A stretch of DNA of 64,000 bases from Panax quinquefolius (taxonomy: Eukaryota > Streptophyta > Magnoliopsida > Apiales > Araliaceae), in contig CM035167.1 of assembly GCA_020205615.1 (NCBI GenBank), positions 141,361,255 to 141,425,254 on the forward strand. Reading direction: 5' to 3'. The notes under the pieces are model-generated. The model ran no database searches, was not told the DNA's origin, and worked only from the letters and a program-made list of their open reading frames with translations. Shown here one piece after another: positions 41,199-53,600 of the stretch (the stretch's first letter is position 1; each line of letters begins with the position of its first letter). A program made the translations under genes and the position numbers.

Positions 41199-44100
41199 AT
41201 GGTTCGGAGCATTAAAAACCCTAAAAGGGCCAAACGAAAGAACAAGGTAACTTTTTTTTTATTCTTTTTAATTTCCTTAATAATTCATATATTAGTTCAT
41301 TTGTTTTTTTTTCGTTGTTATGTTTATTGTATTAGGGCTCAAATAAAGGAGATGGAGCTTCTTCGTCATCAAATTCTGTGCCAGAGTTGCCGGCAAAAGT
41401 ATGGCAACCAGGTGTTGACAAATTGGAGGATGGAGAGGAGCTTCATTGTGATGTCTCTGCTTACAATTCTCTCCATGCCTTCCATGTTGGCTGGCCCTGT
41501 TTAAGGTCCTTTATTCAATTATTATTTTTACACCTCTGTCTGTAAATAGATGGATCCTTTTTGTTTTAGTTTTGGTATTATGTTAAGAAATTTGATATTT
41601 ATGTTATTGAAATGAATATTGTTCTAAATTTTGATAGCTTTGATGTGGTTCGTGATTCGTTGGGATTGGTACGAACTGAATTCCCACATACCATTTACTG
41701 TGTTACTGGGACACAGGTAAGATTTATTAGTACCAGTGGTTATATGCATTAGCTATTACCTACTCTTCCGTCCCATAAAAAGAGTTTCATTTGCCATTTT
41801 TTTTTGTTTTTGAAAAAGAGTCCACTTTTTAGTAAGTAGTAAGTATAAACTGACACCATGTACTCAAGTTTGTCATCATAATTTAATTATTATACCACAA
41901 TACTAAACTAACAACTTATTATATTTAGTGTTATACATGGAACAAAAATATATTCTTAATACTTGCAAATTTTACAAATGGGACTCTTTTTGTTGAAGAA
42001 CGGACTTTGTTGTTGATGGATAACCTTTTGTTTCTACAGGCAGAAAAAGCTTCCTCAAACTCTATCGAAATATTTAAACTGTCTAATGTTTCTGGCAAAA
42101 GACGAGCATTAGTGCCAAAAACAGCTGCTAATGACACTGATATGGAGAGTGAGAGCAGTGATAGTGATGAAGATGATGGAGAGGAGGATGGTGGATCTGT
42201 GACACCAATTTTGCAGGCATTGTTTTGTTTCCTTTTAATTTTGCATATGTACTTAACATTGCAGTCATTGTAATACACCACCGATTATATGTCATGGTCC
42301 ATCAAAATATTTTTGAAAATTCATTTTTTATATTGTATCTACAGATCCGCAAGGTCTTTCACGAAGGATGTGTGAATAGAATACGAGCAATGACACAAAG
42401 CCCCCATATATGTGCATCTTGGGCAGATACTGGTCATGTTCAGGTCAGGCATGCACATACCCATATATGTGAAATTCTTTTATAGTACTTCCTACCCATG
42501 TCGGCCTTTCTTCCTCTTCTAATGAGCAATATGGTAACCAACTTCAGTATTTCATTTGTGACGGGAAAGAAAACTATTGTTTGTATAGTATTTGTTGCAT
42601 GGGTAATAGGTGATGTGGCTTTGTCAGATTGATTGATGAGAATTTAGTTTATTATAAATATCTTGATTATCTTCACCCTCAATACTTACATCAAGTCTAT
42701 AGAACATAGAAAAAAGAGTATGTTCTTGCATCTTTTGTTAATATGGTTTGGGCAGTATGAATTCAAAATCAGTGAGGACTATGGGTGAGGTAAACCTGTA
42801 GCCGCCTCAGCCCACCCCTAGCGGGATGGGGTTAGGGTGCAAGTAAGCAGGCGCACCTGTGATTATCCTGTTTTAAAGACCTTTCACTCTTCAATTTCTT
42901 CTCTAATTAAAATCATTGACACTTGTGCAGGTGTGGGATTTCAGCTCTCACCTAAATGCTTTGGCAGAATCAGAAACCGATGTAACCAGGAGAGCTTCTT
43001 CAGTGTCTAATCAAGCTCCTTTAGTTAAATTTGGTGGGCATAAAGATGAAGGCTATGCCATAGACTGGAGTCCTCTTGTTTCTGGAAGGCTTGTATCTGG
43101 TACTGAAAGCATTCTTAAATTATTAGTTATGTCTTATGACCCTGCCTTAGGATCTTTGAGTGAATGCTAAGTGATTACGAGTTAAATTCTAATTTTTTGA
43201 TATTGCCATTCTTCAAGGGGACTGCAAGAACTTTATTCATCTATGGGAACCATCATCTGGTACGTCATGGAATGTGGATGCTAAACCATTTGTTGGACAT
43301 ACCGCCAGTGTCGAAGATCTACAAGTATGTATCAATATATTGAAGTAGACATAAATGATAAAAGTCTATTTGGGTGTCGGTTTATTCAGAGTTGAAAGCT
43401 CTAGTAATGTAAATGGATTTTTTAGGAGGTTTAATTATGTGAGAATTTATTTTTTAACATTTTTTTTTCAGTGGAGCCCTACAGAACCTCATGTGTTTGC
43501 CTCCTGCTCGGTAGATAAGACTATTGCGATATGGGATACTCGTGCGGGGAAATCCCCAGCAGCTTCAATAAAGACGCATAATGCAGATGTCAATGTTATT
43601 TCATGGAACAGGTGTTTTAGATACTTTTCTTATACCAGATTGCTTGGTGTTATATGTATAGTTGACCCTCTAATAATTGATATTCATTTAAGGCAAAAAA
43701 TCATATAAGGAAAATCAATGCAAGAGCAAGAAATTGGGACCTTTTTCATGCCTTGGGGTTTGGCTGAATAAATGTGTTTATAGATGAAAAAGTAAAATTG
43801 TATATGAAACTCTATATTTTATCAATGTTGTGTGTGTATGTATATCACAGAAATTTGTCTGATAAAAATATGAGAATAGTTAAAAATAGTAGTCATAATA
43901 ATTACATTCTTACGTATTCCAACATTATTAATCATTAGAGGGTTGATAACATTATAAATTATATTAGAGGGTTACTGCCTTGTTGGTACATGATGGCCTC
44001 ACTAATTACACCCTTGATTCAAAATAGGCTAGCAAGCTGTATGCTGGCGTCTGGAAGCGATGATGGGACATTCTCCATTCGTGATCTTAGATTGCTCAAG

Positions 44101-46068
44101 GTATAAAATGTTTGACGTAGATATTGAATCTTATATGATGTTTCAGAATCTATTAGAGACTATTATGTTGCGTACCATATGTTAGAACTTGGTCTGTGTG
44201 GCTTCTCAATTATTTTCAACTTTATGACAGCAGATTTTGTAGTTATCAGGTATTCTGTACCATGCCGTCATGTGAGTGGAGTAAGCTTTTTGGGGTCCAA
44301 TCTGTTAAGAGTTGCTAATATTAGTTCTATTTTAGTTTTAAATTCTGGTGCAAATTTTAATCACAGTAGTAAGCTTTTTCCCTCATCGTTATTTAGCTTC
44401 AAATGAATTTATATGCTCATGGAACATCTTGGTGTTTGGCTTGGTTCGGGTGAGACCCAAATTTGTTTGTTATGTAAAGGAGTCAGAGTCGGACTGTGCT
44501 TGAAAATTACAAAGCTTGGTTTGGACAAATTATTTATACGTTACTCTATAGTTAATAGTAGTGTTTTCATATACAATACTATAAAAACATGCCTTAAAAA
44601 TCATGATTCTTACATTTGAATTGTATTATGTCAATGCTAAACATTCTCTTAAATTAGATGTTATATAAGTTGATTAGAATTTTATTACTTCTTATGTCAA
44701 GTGTTCTCAATATTATGTCTTTTGTTGGCTTTCTTGCTGATAAATCTGACCTGTGCATTAATATCAGTGCATCTATTTGGTTTTACATTACTAGATATGT
44801 ATCAATAGTACACAATTATATTGCCTCTCCTTTCAGCTGCAAAGGTATAGATCTATTGATCCTTTCTTGTTGGCTTTGTTCTGGAGGCATATATAAATCT
44901 CATCCAAAGTCTTGGGGATCTTTTTGTAACCCAGATTGGTTGTTTTACTTCTCTGGGTTCCCTTTCTTTGGTAAATTTATGCATCCCTTGTTGTAAATTA
45001 TATAAAAATAAAGAATTATTTTGTTTCAATTTTATTTCAATATAATAGTTTTCAAATTTCTTGCCTCGACTTTGGCTTTATTAAGCTTTGCTTAAACCTG
45101 CTATTGGGTTTCGTGTAAATGACTCAAGCTTAAACACAATCTAGGTTTGTTTGCTAAACTGCTTGAGAGCTCGAATTGGTTCATTTGCAGTTAATGTTTC
45201 TCTTTGCTAATTACATTCTTTTTCCAATTTAATCTTAATGACAATTATATGTTTGCTTCCCTCCCTCCCTCCCTCCCTCCCTCCCAACACAATGTTTATG
45301 GTTTTTGCTACTTGCTAATTATCTTACTAACATAGAAAAAAGCAGCATTCTTAATCAAATTGTAGTTTCAAATTGTAGTTTTTTCTTTTCTTTTTTTCCT
45401 TTTCCCGTTTATGCATTCCCATGTATTCTTATAATATTAATGTAAGATGTGCAAATCTAGTGATATTATCATAATAAATTAAGTATATTGGAGGTTGTCA
45501 TTATTGATACAATTATGTCCATTTCTACAGGACGGAGACTCTGTAGTTGCTCATTTTGAATACCATAAACATCCTATTACATCCATTGAATGGAGTCCGC
45601 ATGAAGCCTCTACCTTGGCTGTGACATCAGCAGATAATCAACTAACGTAAGAAAAAAGCTCCTGCTCCGTTGTCTTTTTTTTCCTCTCTTCTGACCTTTA
45701 ATTTAACTTAATTTTCAGGATATGGGACCTTTCCTTAGAAAGAGACGAGGAAGAGGAGGCTGAGTTCAAAGCTAAAACAAGAGAGCAAGTGAATGCTCCT
45801 TCTGATTTGCCACCACAACTACTATTTGTTCATCAGGTTAGGTCTTTCCCTTTCTCATTACAAGAAGCATTTGCTCTGAATATTTTACCTGGTCATTTTA
45901 AACTTGAATTTTTGTACTACACACGTTTTCTTACAGGGTCAAAAAGACTTGAAAGAACTTCACTGGCACACACAGATCCCAGGAATGCTATTGTCTACTG
46001 CTGCAGATGGTTTTAACATCCTGATGCCCTCAAATATTGAAACTGCACTTCCTGCAAATGATGCTTAA
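41199..46068 (+). CDS. GRWD1: GRWD1/RRB1-type glutamate-rich WD40 protein
   Basis: Twelve exons (41199-41246, 41336-41505, 41638-41716, 42040-42216, 42345-42443, 42931-43099, 43218-43324, 43472-43611, 44028-44100, 45531-45646, 45719-45836, 45937-46068) join in frame to 475 aa. The start [16 protein letters not shown] is basic. A histone-binding type N-terminal segment follows ([30 protein letters not shown]), then an acidic stretch ([20 protein letters not shown]) and about five WD repeats ([85 protein letters not shown]). Yeast Rrb1 and human GRWD1 escort ribosomal protein L3 and act in nucleolar 60S assembly; the same role is likely here. Intron 4 starts with GC rather than GT (CAG/GCATTG). 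All other introns are GT-AG. Confidence 0.95.
45260..45286. repeat. (CCCT)n microsatellite in GRWD1 intron 9
   Basis: About six CCCT units within the long ninth intron. Confidence 0.9.
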
Positions 46069-47049
46069 AATTCAGATAGATTTTCAGAATTATACTTGGT
46101 CAGGCAATGGACAAATATGCTCGTCTCTTTTTAGGTTGCTTGATTGCCCTTTTTTTCACTGTTCCTGGAAGAAGAGTGGGGAGTGGGTTGGGTATTCAAT
46201 ATCCTTGTATGGTTGCAAGCAAAATCAATTTTGTTTTGTGTTTTCTTATATATAAGATTTGAGAGTACAACTCGAAAAAGACCGTACTATGTTGGTTACC
46301 GTACACCGCGCAAAAACATGCAATTTATGTTTTTGTCAAAATATTGAAAGTAACCGAGACTATTGAAAGTAGTGAGATTTTCGTTTATGTCAAAAATATT
46401 TTGTATGTTATGTTTGAAAATAACATACAAATTATGTAAATATTATAGATGCATGTTTGAATATTTGTTCCATTTTCTTATTATTAAAATGATAATTTGT
46501 TGATTTATCTGTAGGGGGCATATTTTGAAATTATGCATTTAAAGACTACTTTTTCCATGGAACCAAAAAATGACTAGTGAAATAGAGACTAATATTGGGA
46601 ATATATAGATTTAGTTTATCTTCTTTTTTTTTAAAATGAATGAAGATTGTTTCAATCCAAAATGATAATATGATTTACACTTGAAAACAATCAAGTAAGA
46701 ACAGTTTGCAGGTACCAAGTGAAATGAAAAGTTTAAATGAAAATAACCTACTTTTTAGTTTACCCTGTTGCATTTACCATCTTTGCTTATAATATCTTGA
46801 CTATGTAATGCTTAATAACCCTTAATTTGGGATATAGCTAATCAGCATATGAAAGTAGTAAATTTGGATCAGCTTGGCTTGTTTATCTTTCAAATGGATC
46901 TCAGATCGGCTCTAAACAAACCAATCACAAGAATCTCTAATAGTTACACTCCTACACTTGGCTGTTAATGTTTGTGTTTACGGTTCCAACATTTTGGAAT
47001 ATTAATACAGCATTTATAGACAATAAAATTTAAAACTGAGACTTCAAGC

Positions 47050-47080
<31 letters not shown>

Positions 47081-47631
47081 TAGAGCCTTTCGCCATAGCC
47101 CAGAACCGTCGTTATAGCCCGCTCAGACCTTATAGCGACGGTTTTGTCCGTTGCTAAAGGTGGTATATATATATATATATAATGGCAAAAAAATCATACA
47201 AAAGTAGGAGTCTCAATTCGCTAGACGCATGCAAGTTTCAAAGGCTGTTAGCATGGGTTGTTTTTGTAACATCACGATTTACCATTTGAATTTCTGTCTA
47301 CCACAAACTCGCAGCTAAAGATTGCAAAAGCCAACAACCAGTATGCCAAGACCACATGGTTAAAATAAAAATTACATGCTCTACCAAGATTGACGAGGAA
47401 CCCTTAGTTGACAGGAAATGATCCATTAACCAAAACAAGGGTATGTTCACTCGCTGTTTCAGCAATTTGGAAGTTGATCCTATAAGAGAAGATACGATGT
47501 CCAGCCCCCACGTTCCTGAATCTATTAGGTCACACCAAGGAATCTATAGAAGCATCCTCAATTATATGAACATGAATTCAACCTGCAACAGGCTGATCAG
47601 ATGAGCAGTTCTATCAACTAATCTGCCATCC
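46069..47631. other. Convergent intergenic region, GRWD1 / THP1
   Basis: This lies between the 3' ends of two convergent genes. It includes TA and CA microsatellites (about 47050-47080) next to a short inverted repeat at about 47106-47148 (CCGTCGTTATAG and CTTATAGCGACGG). That inverted repeat is a CACTA- or MITE-like end resembling the one at 28530-28626. No coding sequence is seen. Confidence 0.5.
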
Positions 47632-50600
47632 CTAGGAGTTGACTGGCTTGCCGTTTAACTTGGGGAAAGGATCTTGCTTGCTTAGCACCACAACTTTGCT
47701 CTTGTGAGCAAAGTAACCTTTCATGAGATTCTTGTATATTAAAATGGACATTATGCATTCAACCTGGAGAAATAGAAGCAGGTCTCAATAGGACCAATAG
47801 GTAAAAGCAACTAGCTTAAAGCAAATATTGTCATTTTCTATAGTTAAGCCAGCTCTCCTAAAATCAAATCCGAAACATGGGAGATACGAAAGTAAATACC
47901 TCATCAACATCCATGTCCATCTCAAGCCATTTTAATGCCTTGACAATTACTTCTAATTTGACCTGGTGTGCCTTTGCTGGGTCTTTCTGCTTTTGGATGA
48001 TGTAGCTGCCAGACCAGCATGAGATGCATAATAACTTCACAATTTTTTTTTTTATTTCAGTGAAATAAAATATAAATCTAAGCAACATTGAAACTTACAT
48101 TTTCTTTACCAGTCTTTGGTAAACCTGAAGCTCTAGCTTCTCAAGGACAAGATAAACACCTGACCTTAAGAACCTGATGAAACATGGTTTTTAGCCTTCA
48201 TTCAACTTTTCCCGTATAATGATAATTAGCCTGGATTTATGGAAGTGAGTGAGCATTACCGATCTTCATGCTCATGAAGAGCATGTCGAAGAAGTCGAAG
48301 ATCACCTCTTCTCAGAGCTAGCACAACATTACTATACTGTATGATAATACCAAAAACGTGATTGATTAAAATGCAAGAAAAAATGTATTTTGTTTGCTTC
48401 TTTGTCAAGTAGTCACCTGGTACTATTTCCTAAAAAGAAAGAAACAGTTTTAAGGAAAGAAAATGTAAATATGTTGTACCTCAACCAGGTTATACTTCTC
48501 CAGGAGTGAATTTTCAGGTAAGATTCCAATTGAAAGCTTCACAGGTATCAGATATTTCAGGATCATCCTATTGCAACACCAGACAATAAATTTAACCCAC
48601 AAAGCTAAAAGACAAAAATATACAACAGTCTAAACTCTCATATACAACTTATCAAAATTAAAAGTCCAAGACAGCTAATGGAGTTATACTTCCCTAAGAT
48701 AGTAGTCAACAATGGCCAAAAATTTTCAAGTGTATAATTATTGCATACAGAAATGGTGTGTCATTACTTCTGATTATTCTACCTCCGGAAAAGAAACGAA
48801 AAAAAGGCATGAAGTTAAAGATCTTTTACAAACATATTATACATTATTACAATGTTGACTGGCAAAGAAAAGCATCAATATCAACTGAATCACCATACAA
48901 TTAAATGAAAAGAATTCCTAAGAAAGAAACAACCAAAAAGAGGTATGCTGGACCAAAGTGCAACTTATAAAAGCTCCAATATGTATTGACCATTGACGAA
49001 GAAGGATGTAAAATATAACAACAATTTAAGCACATCCATCAATGCAAATAAGCTTTAGTATAGATGCTCTGAATAGTGAATATAGTACTATCTTCCTCTA
49101 GAAAAACCATTCTCAACTCACAACTGGGTTAGTTGAAAATGAATTGCATATGTAAGCCTGAAAGCAGAAAGGCAAAGAGAAAAAATAGAAAAATAAAACC
49201 AATAAAAATAAGAAAGACTAATATAAATAAAATATAAAAGAGGTTGTGGAAAGTTTAAGGATGCAGTTACTGAGTTAACTCCAAGCCTTGATCTTGAAAT
49301 ATTGGCTATTAAATATGCCCTTGATCATTTTAGGTTGTTAATAATTGACAAACCTCAAATAACTGTCAGAACGGATTGTGAAAATATAGTCAGATACATG
49401 AAACAACTCAATGATAGAAAAACACTTTCTAGACGTCGTTGGCTTGTTCTTATTGATTATATTGTTAATAATGGTATTAAGATTATTTGGGAGCATATTT
49501 CTGATATCTCTAACAAACTTGCAGATCAGCTCAGCAGAGGAGTCCAGGAAACCACTAAAATCTTAAAAACCCATTCTTTTAAAACAGATGGTATTTCAGA
49601 GGCCATCCGCTGAAGATCGACAGTATATTCGATCAGATATTACAAAATAATTTCTATAAGCCTGCTTATAGAAGGCCCAAAGAAAGCCTTATTTCTTACA
49701 ACTGAACGTTGGCAGTATATCCAACTAACTAATCCTTTAAATAATTCCCATAAGTTCGCTTATGGAGGGCCTTCCATTCTTATGAATGAAGAATTTATCT
49801 GGGATAAATTAAATAAGTGTCTTTAGACCAACAAATAATTGCCATTTTCTTATAAATGGTTATGTTTTATATTAATAGGCTTTTCTTTTGCAACAGGAAA
49901 TAAAGATGGCATCCAGTTCAGGAAAAGACCAAATAAATAAGCCCAAAGCCAAAAAGGGCCAGATTTCTACCCCTAGAGTAGAATTCAAACAATTAACTTT
50001 TGGGTCAACAACTTTGTTTGCCTACCCACAACATTTACCCTTTGTTTTTCGGGCCCCAAAAGACTTTGTTTTTACCGAAGAACAAAAATGCATTCTTGAC
50101 AATCTCTGGAAAAACCGTGAATCCAATCCCGGAATTTTTTCAGCGGCCATGTTTTCTCTGGCCTTTCTTTTTCAAGAAAATAAGTATAACTGCTATGTGG
50201 TCACTCTTGGCCATATTAAAGGAATTTTTGGCAACTTAAAGGAAGCATCCCCACAGGTTAGCGGAATTAAAAATGGGCAAATGAAAGGCTTCGTCAACAT
50301 AAATGAAGCTAAAACATTTGCAATCACTAAGCTTGGACCAGATTGTTATATAGCACCCTCACTCAAAAACAGGATGGATATGACACTTCCCATTCCAAGC
50401 ACTGTTGAAGTTGATGAAGAAAGAAGCACAGTTTCCTGCTATGCTTGCGTCAACAAGAAAAACACCATTGCCCAGCTTAAAGCTACCAATGCAAGCTGGA
50501 AAGGTGAAAAGGAGCGTCTTGAACACTCCTTAATTAAACAAGAAGAATTTCTATCAGACAGTGAACACCAGATAGAAATTTTAACTGCTCGGGTTCAAGA

Positions 50601-53600
50601 ACTCGAAATTAAAATAAAAGAGCGGGAAAAATATATTGCACCCGTTAATGTTCAAAATTGGATCACTTTTCTTAAATTCAGAAATGCTATTTCTGAAAAG
50701 GATCTAGAACTAATTTACTTCCAATTTCCTCATCTCAAGCCTGTGCCAAGCTTTTGGTCCATTGAAGATAGCGGAAGAAAAATAACTTTTTCAGATACGA
50801 AAAAACAGGAACCTGAAGCCAGTACAAGTTCCTATGCTGAAATTGTAAGTGCCCCGGCACCGGACAAAAAGAAGAGAAAAAAGAAGCCTCTACTTCAGCG
50901 CCAAAAAATTGCCGCCAAAGAAAAAAAGCTTCAGACTGAAGAAATCTCTTTACGTCCACAAAAGAAGATAGTGACATCCACTACTTCTAAAGTAAATCCT
51001 ACGGCCTCAAAATTGCTTCAAGACGACGCTACAATATAGACCGCAGGATCAAAAGTTAAGATAAGATTCTATCTTATCTTCACTTTAAATAATTCAGGAC
51101 GCGTCTTTAGCTAAGACAGCTGTCCATTTGTAATAATTAAGCTGATGTAATTGCTTACGTCAGTTGCTTAGTTTGTACGCCCCATCCTATTATAAATAGG
51201 GGCTTAGGTTTTCATTCTTAGGCATCAGAACTCGGAGCTACTACTCCTCTCTCTCTCTCTCTTCTCCATTGTAATCTTTCTATGCTTGTAATCTTTCAAC
51301 TAAGAACTCTTAGGAGTTCTAATTAATAGAAATCTCTTCGGAGATAATTAAATAATACTCTTCGGAGTTTTTCTTTCAAACTCTTCGGAGTTAAATAATC
51401 ATAACACTTCGGTGTAAATTAATCATTAAGGTTATACTCAATTAATGAGTAACTAATCTTAAAAGGCAGATCATTGATCAAGAACAAAGAAGGCTGAAGC
51501 AGAAAGCTTAATTAAGGTAAACAAGGTATCTATCTCTTGTATGGTTTGAAGTCTTTTAAATTCTGGTGAAGTACTGCATGTTCTGAGTTCATCGAAACAC
51601 CAAGTCTTACTTTCCATTTTTTAAACAACGAAGTACTGCATATCTAGGTTATCGAAACACCAAGTTATGTTTTCCATTTCATTTAGCTTTGTATTAAGGG
51701 TCGAAGTCCTGTAGCTGCATGAAACCTGAAATGAGTCGTAAGAGTACCGTCAAGCCGATATGTGAACAGGCGCCAAGGGAAGAAATACGTAAAATAGGGT
51801 TGAGAAGGCAGTGAGACGATTAGATCTAGACATACTTTATACTTTTTGATTTGAGTCTGCATCGGTAACATACCACTAGATCTTGAGAAGTTGTAAAAAT
51901 TTGAGTTTGTAACGGTGAACATATGAAGAACCTTGAGAAACCAGAATACCAGACATATACTACCCCTAGGAGATATGATTTAAACCTTGAAATCCTTAAT
52001 AGATCCAGAGCCTCTGTTACTATTGATCTTTGAATCTGTCTATTTTCCAAATACTTGGTTAAACCCCCACTCTTTTCATCAAAAACTTTTTGAAATATGA
52101 ATTCAAAAGATTTTCAAATAAATTTGGATCTCAGTTCAGTAGATCCTGAGGTTTTCAAAACAAACCTTGTTCAATTAACTTTTGAGGTATCAACTCAAGA
52201 ACAGGCCGGATCTTCACAGATCGGACCTGATCCAGATTTGATCTTCAAGCTAGGACAGTTGAGTGTCAAAACCAACGATCCCAGCCCAGTTTCTTATGAA
52301 GAAACAATTAAAGAATTAAATAAATTAATTAAAGAAAAAGATTCCCTTTTTTCTAAATTAATAAATGATAATGATTCCGATGATTATCAAAAACGTTTTT
52401 TACACAACCAGCATGGAAGTTTAAGAAACAAAATTAAAAAGCTTGAGGAGACTATCCTTAAATTAACTCTTTTTGCAGAAAGAGGACAACCTTCATCGAG
52501 CGATATTTAATTGAAAAGCGACAGGACCTAAAACGTCAGCATAAACTGATAAAGAGGGTCTTCGCAAATCAAGGACGCAGGCTACGTTTAGCCTCTAACC
52601 TCCCAGAATACACGAGGAGTCCAAATTTAATAAGTATCATTTCTCGTGATTGCGAGCGCACCTCTGAACAACTCGAGTTAATCGAGCTAGAACTCAAAGG
52701 AGTGAAACTAACTCTAGATCTAGCGGCTACCATAGATCGCGTAGATCGTGACATAGAATTAAGGATAAGAAATAATGAATAAATATTCCTTTTTTCTGTA
52801 TTATTCATGTATTTCGCATGTATTCTGCTTTAGTACTTGTATACATGTTTGGATTATGGTAATGTACTTTTAAACACCTTGAAATAACATCTTGTTCACT
52901 ATTGGTTTAGTGCACACAATAAATAACCCCCCGCCCCCCCCGCCCGCTTGCCCGTCCCGTCCCCCCGCCCCCTGTTTTCCTGGTATCGAGCTTATAAGTT
53001 CTTTAGGGAATGAGTAAGTTCGTAACCGATGCCTCTCCTCTTTGGGAAGAGGGCTATGACATCTTAGTTGGTCTTTTAGCCGACATAGATGATATTGAAT
53101 TAATTGTAGAGTTACTACGATATTTAATTATTGGATAATGGATCCCTTTGATTTCATTATCTATAATAATTTTCTATTAATCCCTTTAATCATTTTGATT
53201 AATTGGATAATAGTTAGCATATGTTTATTTATAATCATATGTGTAAATTTTTACAACAGAGTATACCAGTACCTGTTTCAGTGGTGAATAAAGCAATGTT
53301 ATACCCCACGAATCAGGGCATACTCTTTAGGTCTAATAGACTTAAGGAAGAGTTATACCAGTAAATTAAGCTGTGGTGAATAAGGCCATGTTATACCCCA
53401 CGCTTGTTTTCATAACTCAAAATAAAGACTAAAGGTAGAATGGATAATCCGGGATCTCCAAGGTCACCTTTAGATCTCTATAATCCAAATATGGATTCTA
53501 GAAGAGATAATCTTCAACGAAGAATCGATGAAGAATATCATGAGAATTTAAGATCTATAAGACTTAAATTCATTATTTATAATCAGTTAGCTTATGTTAG

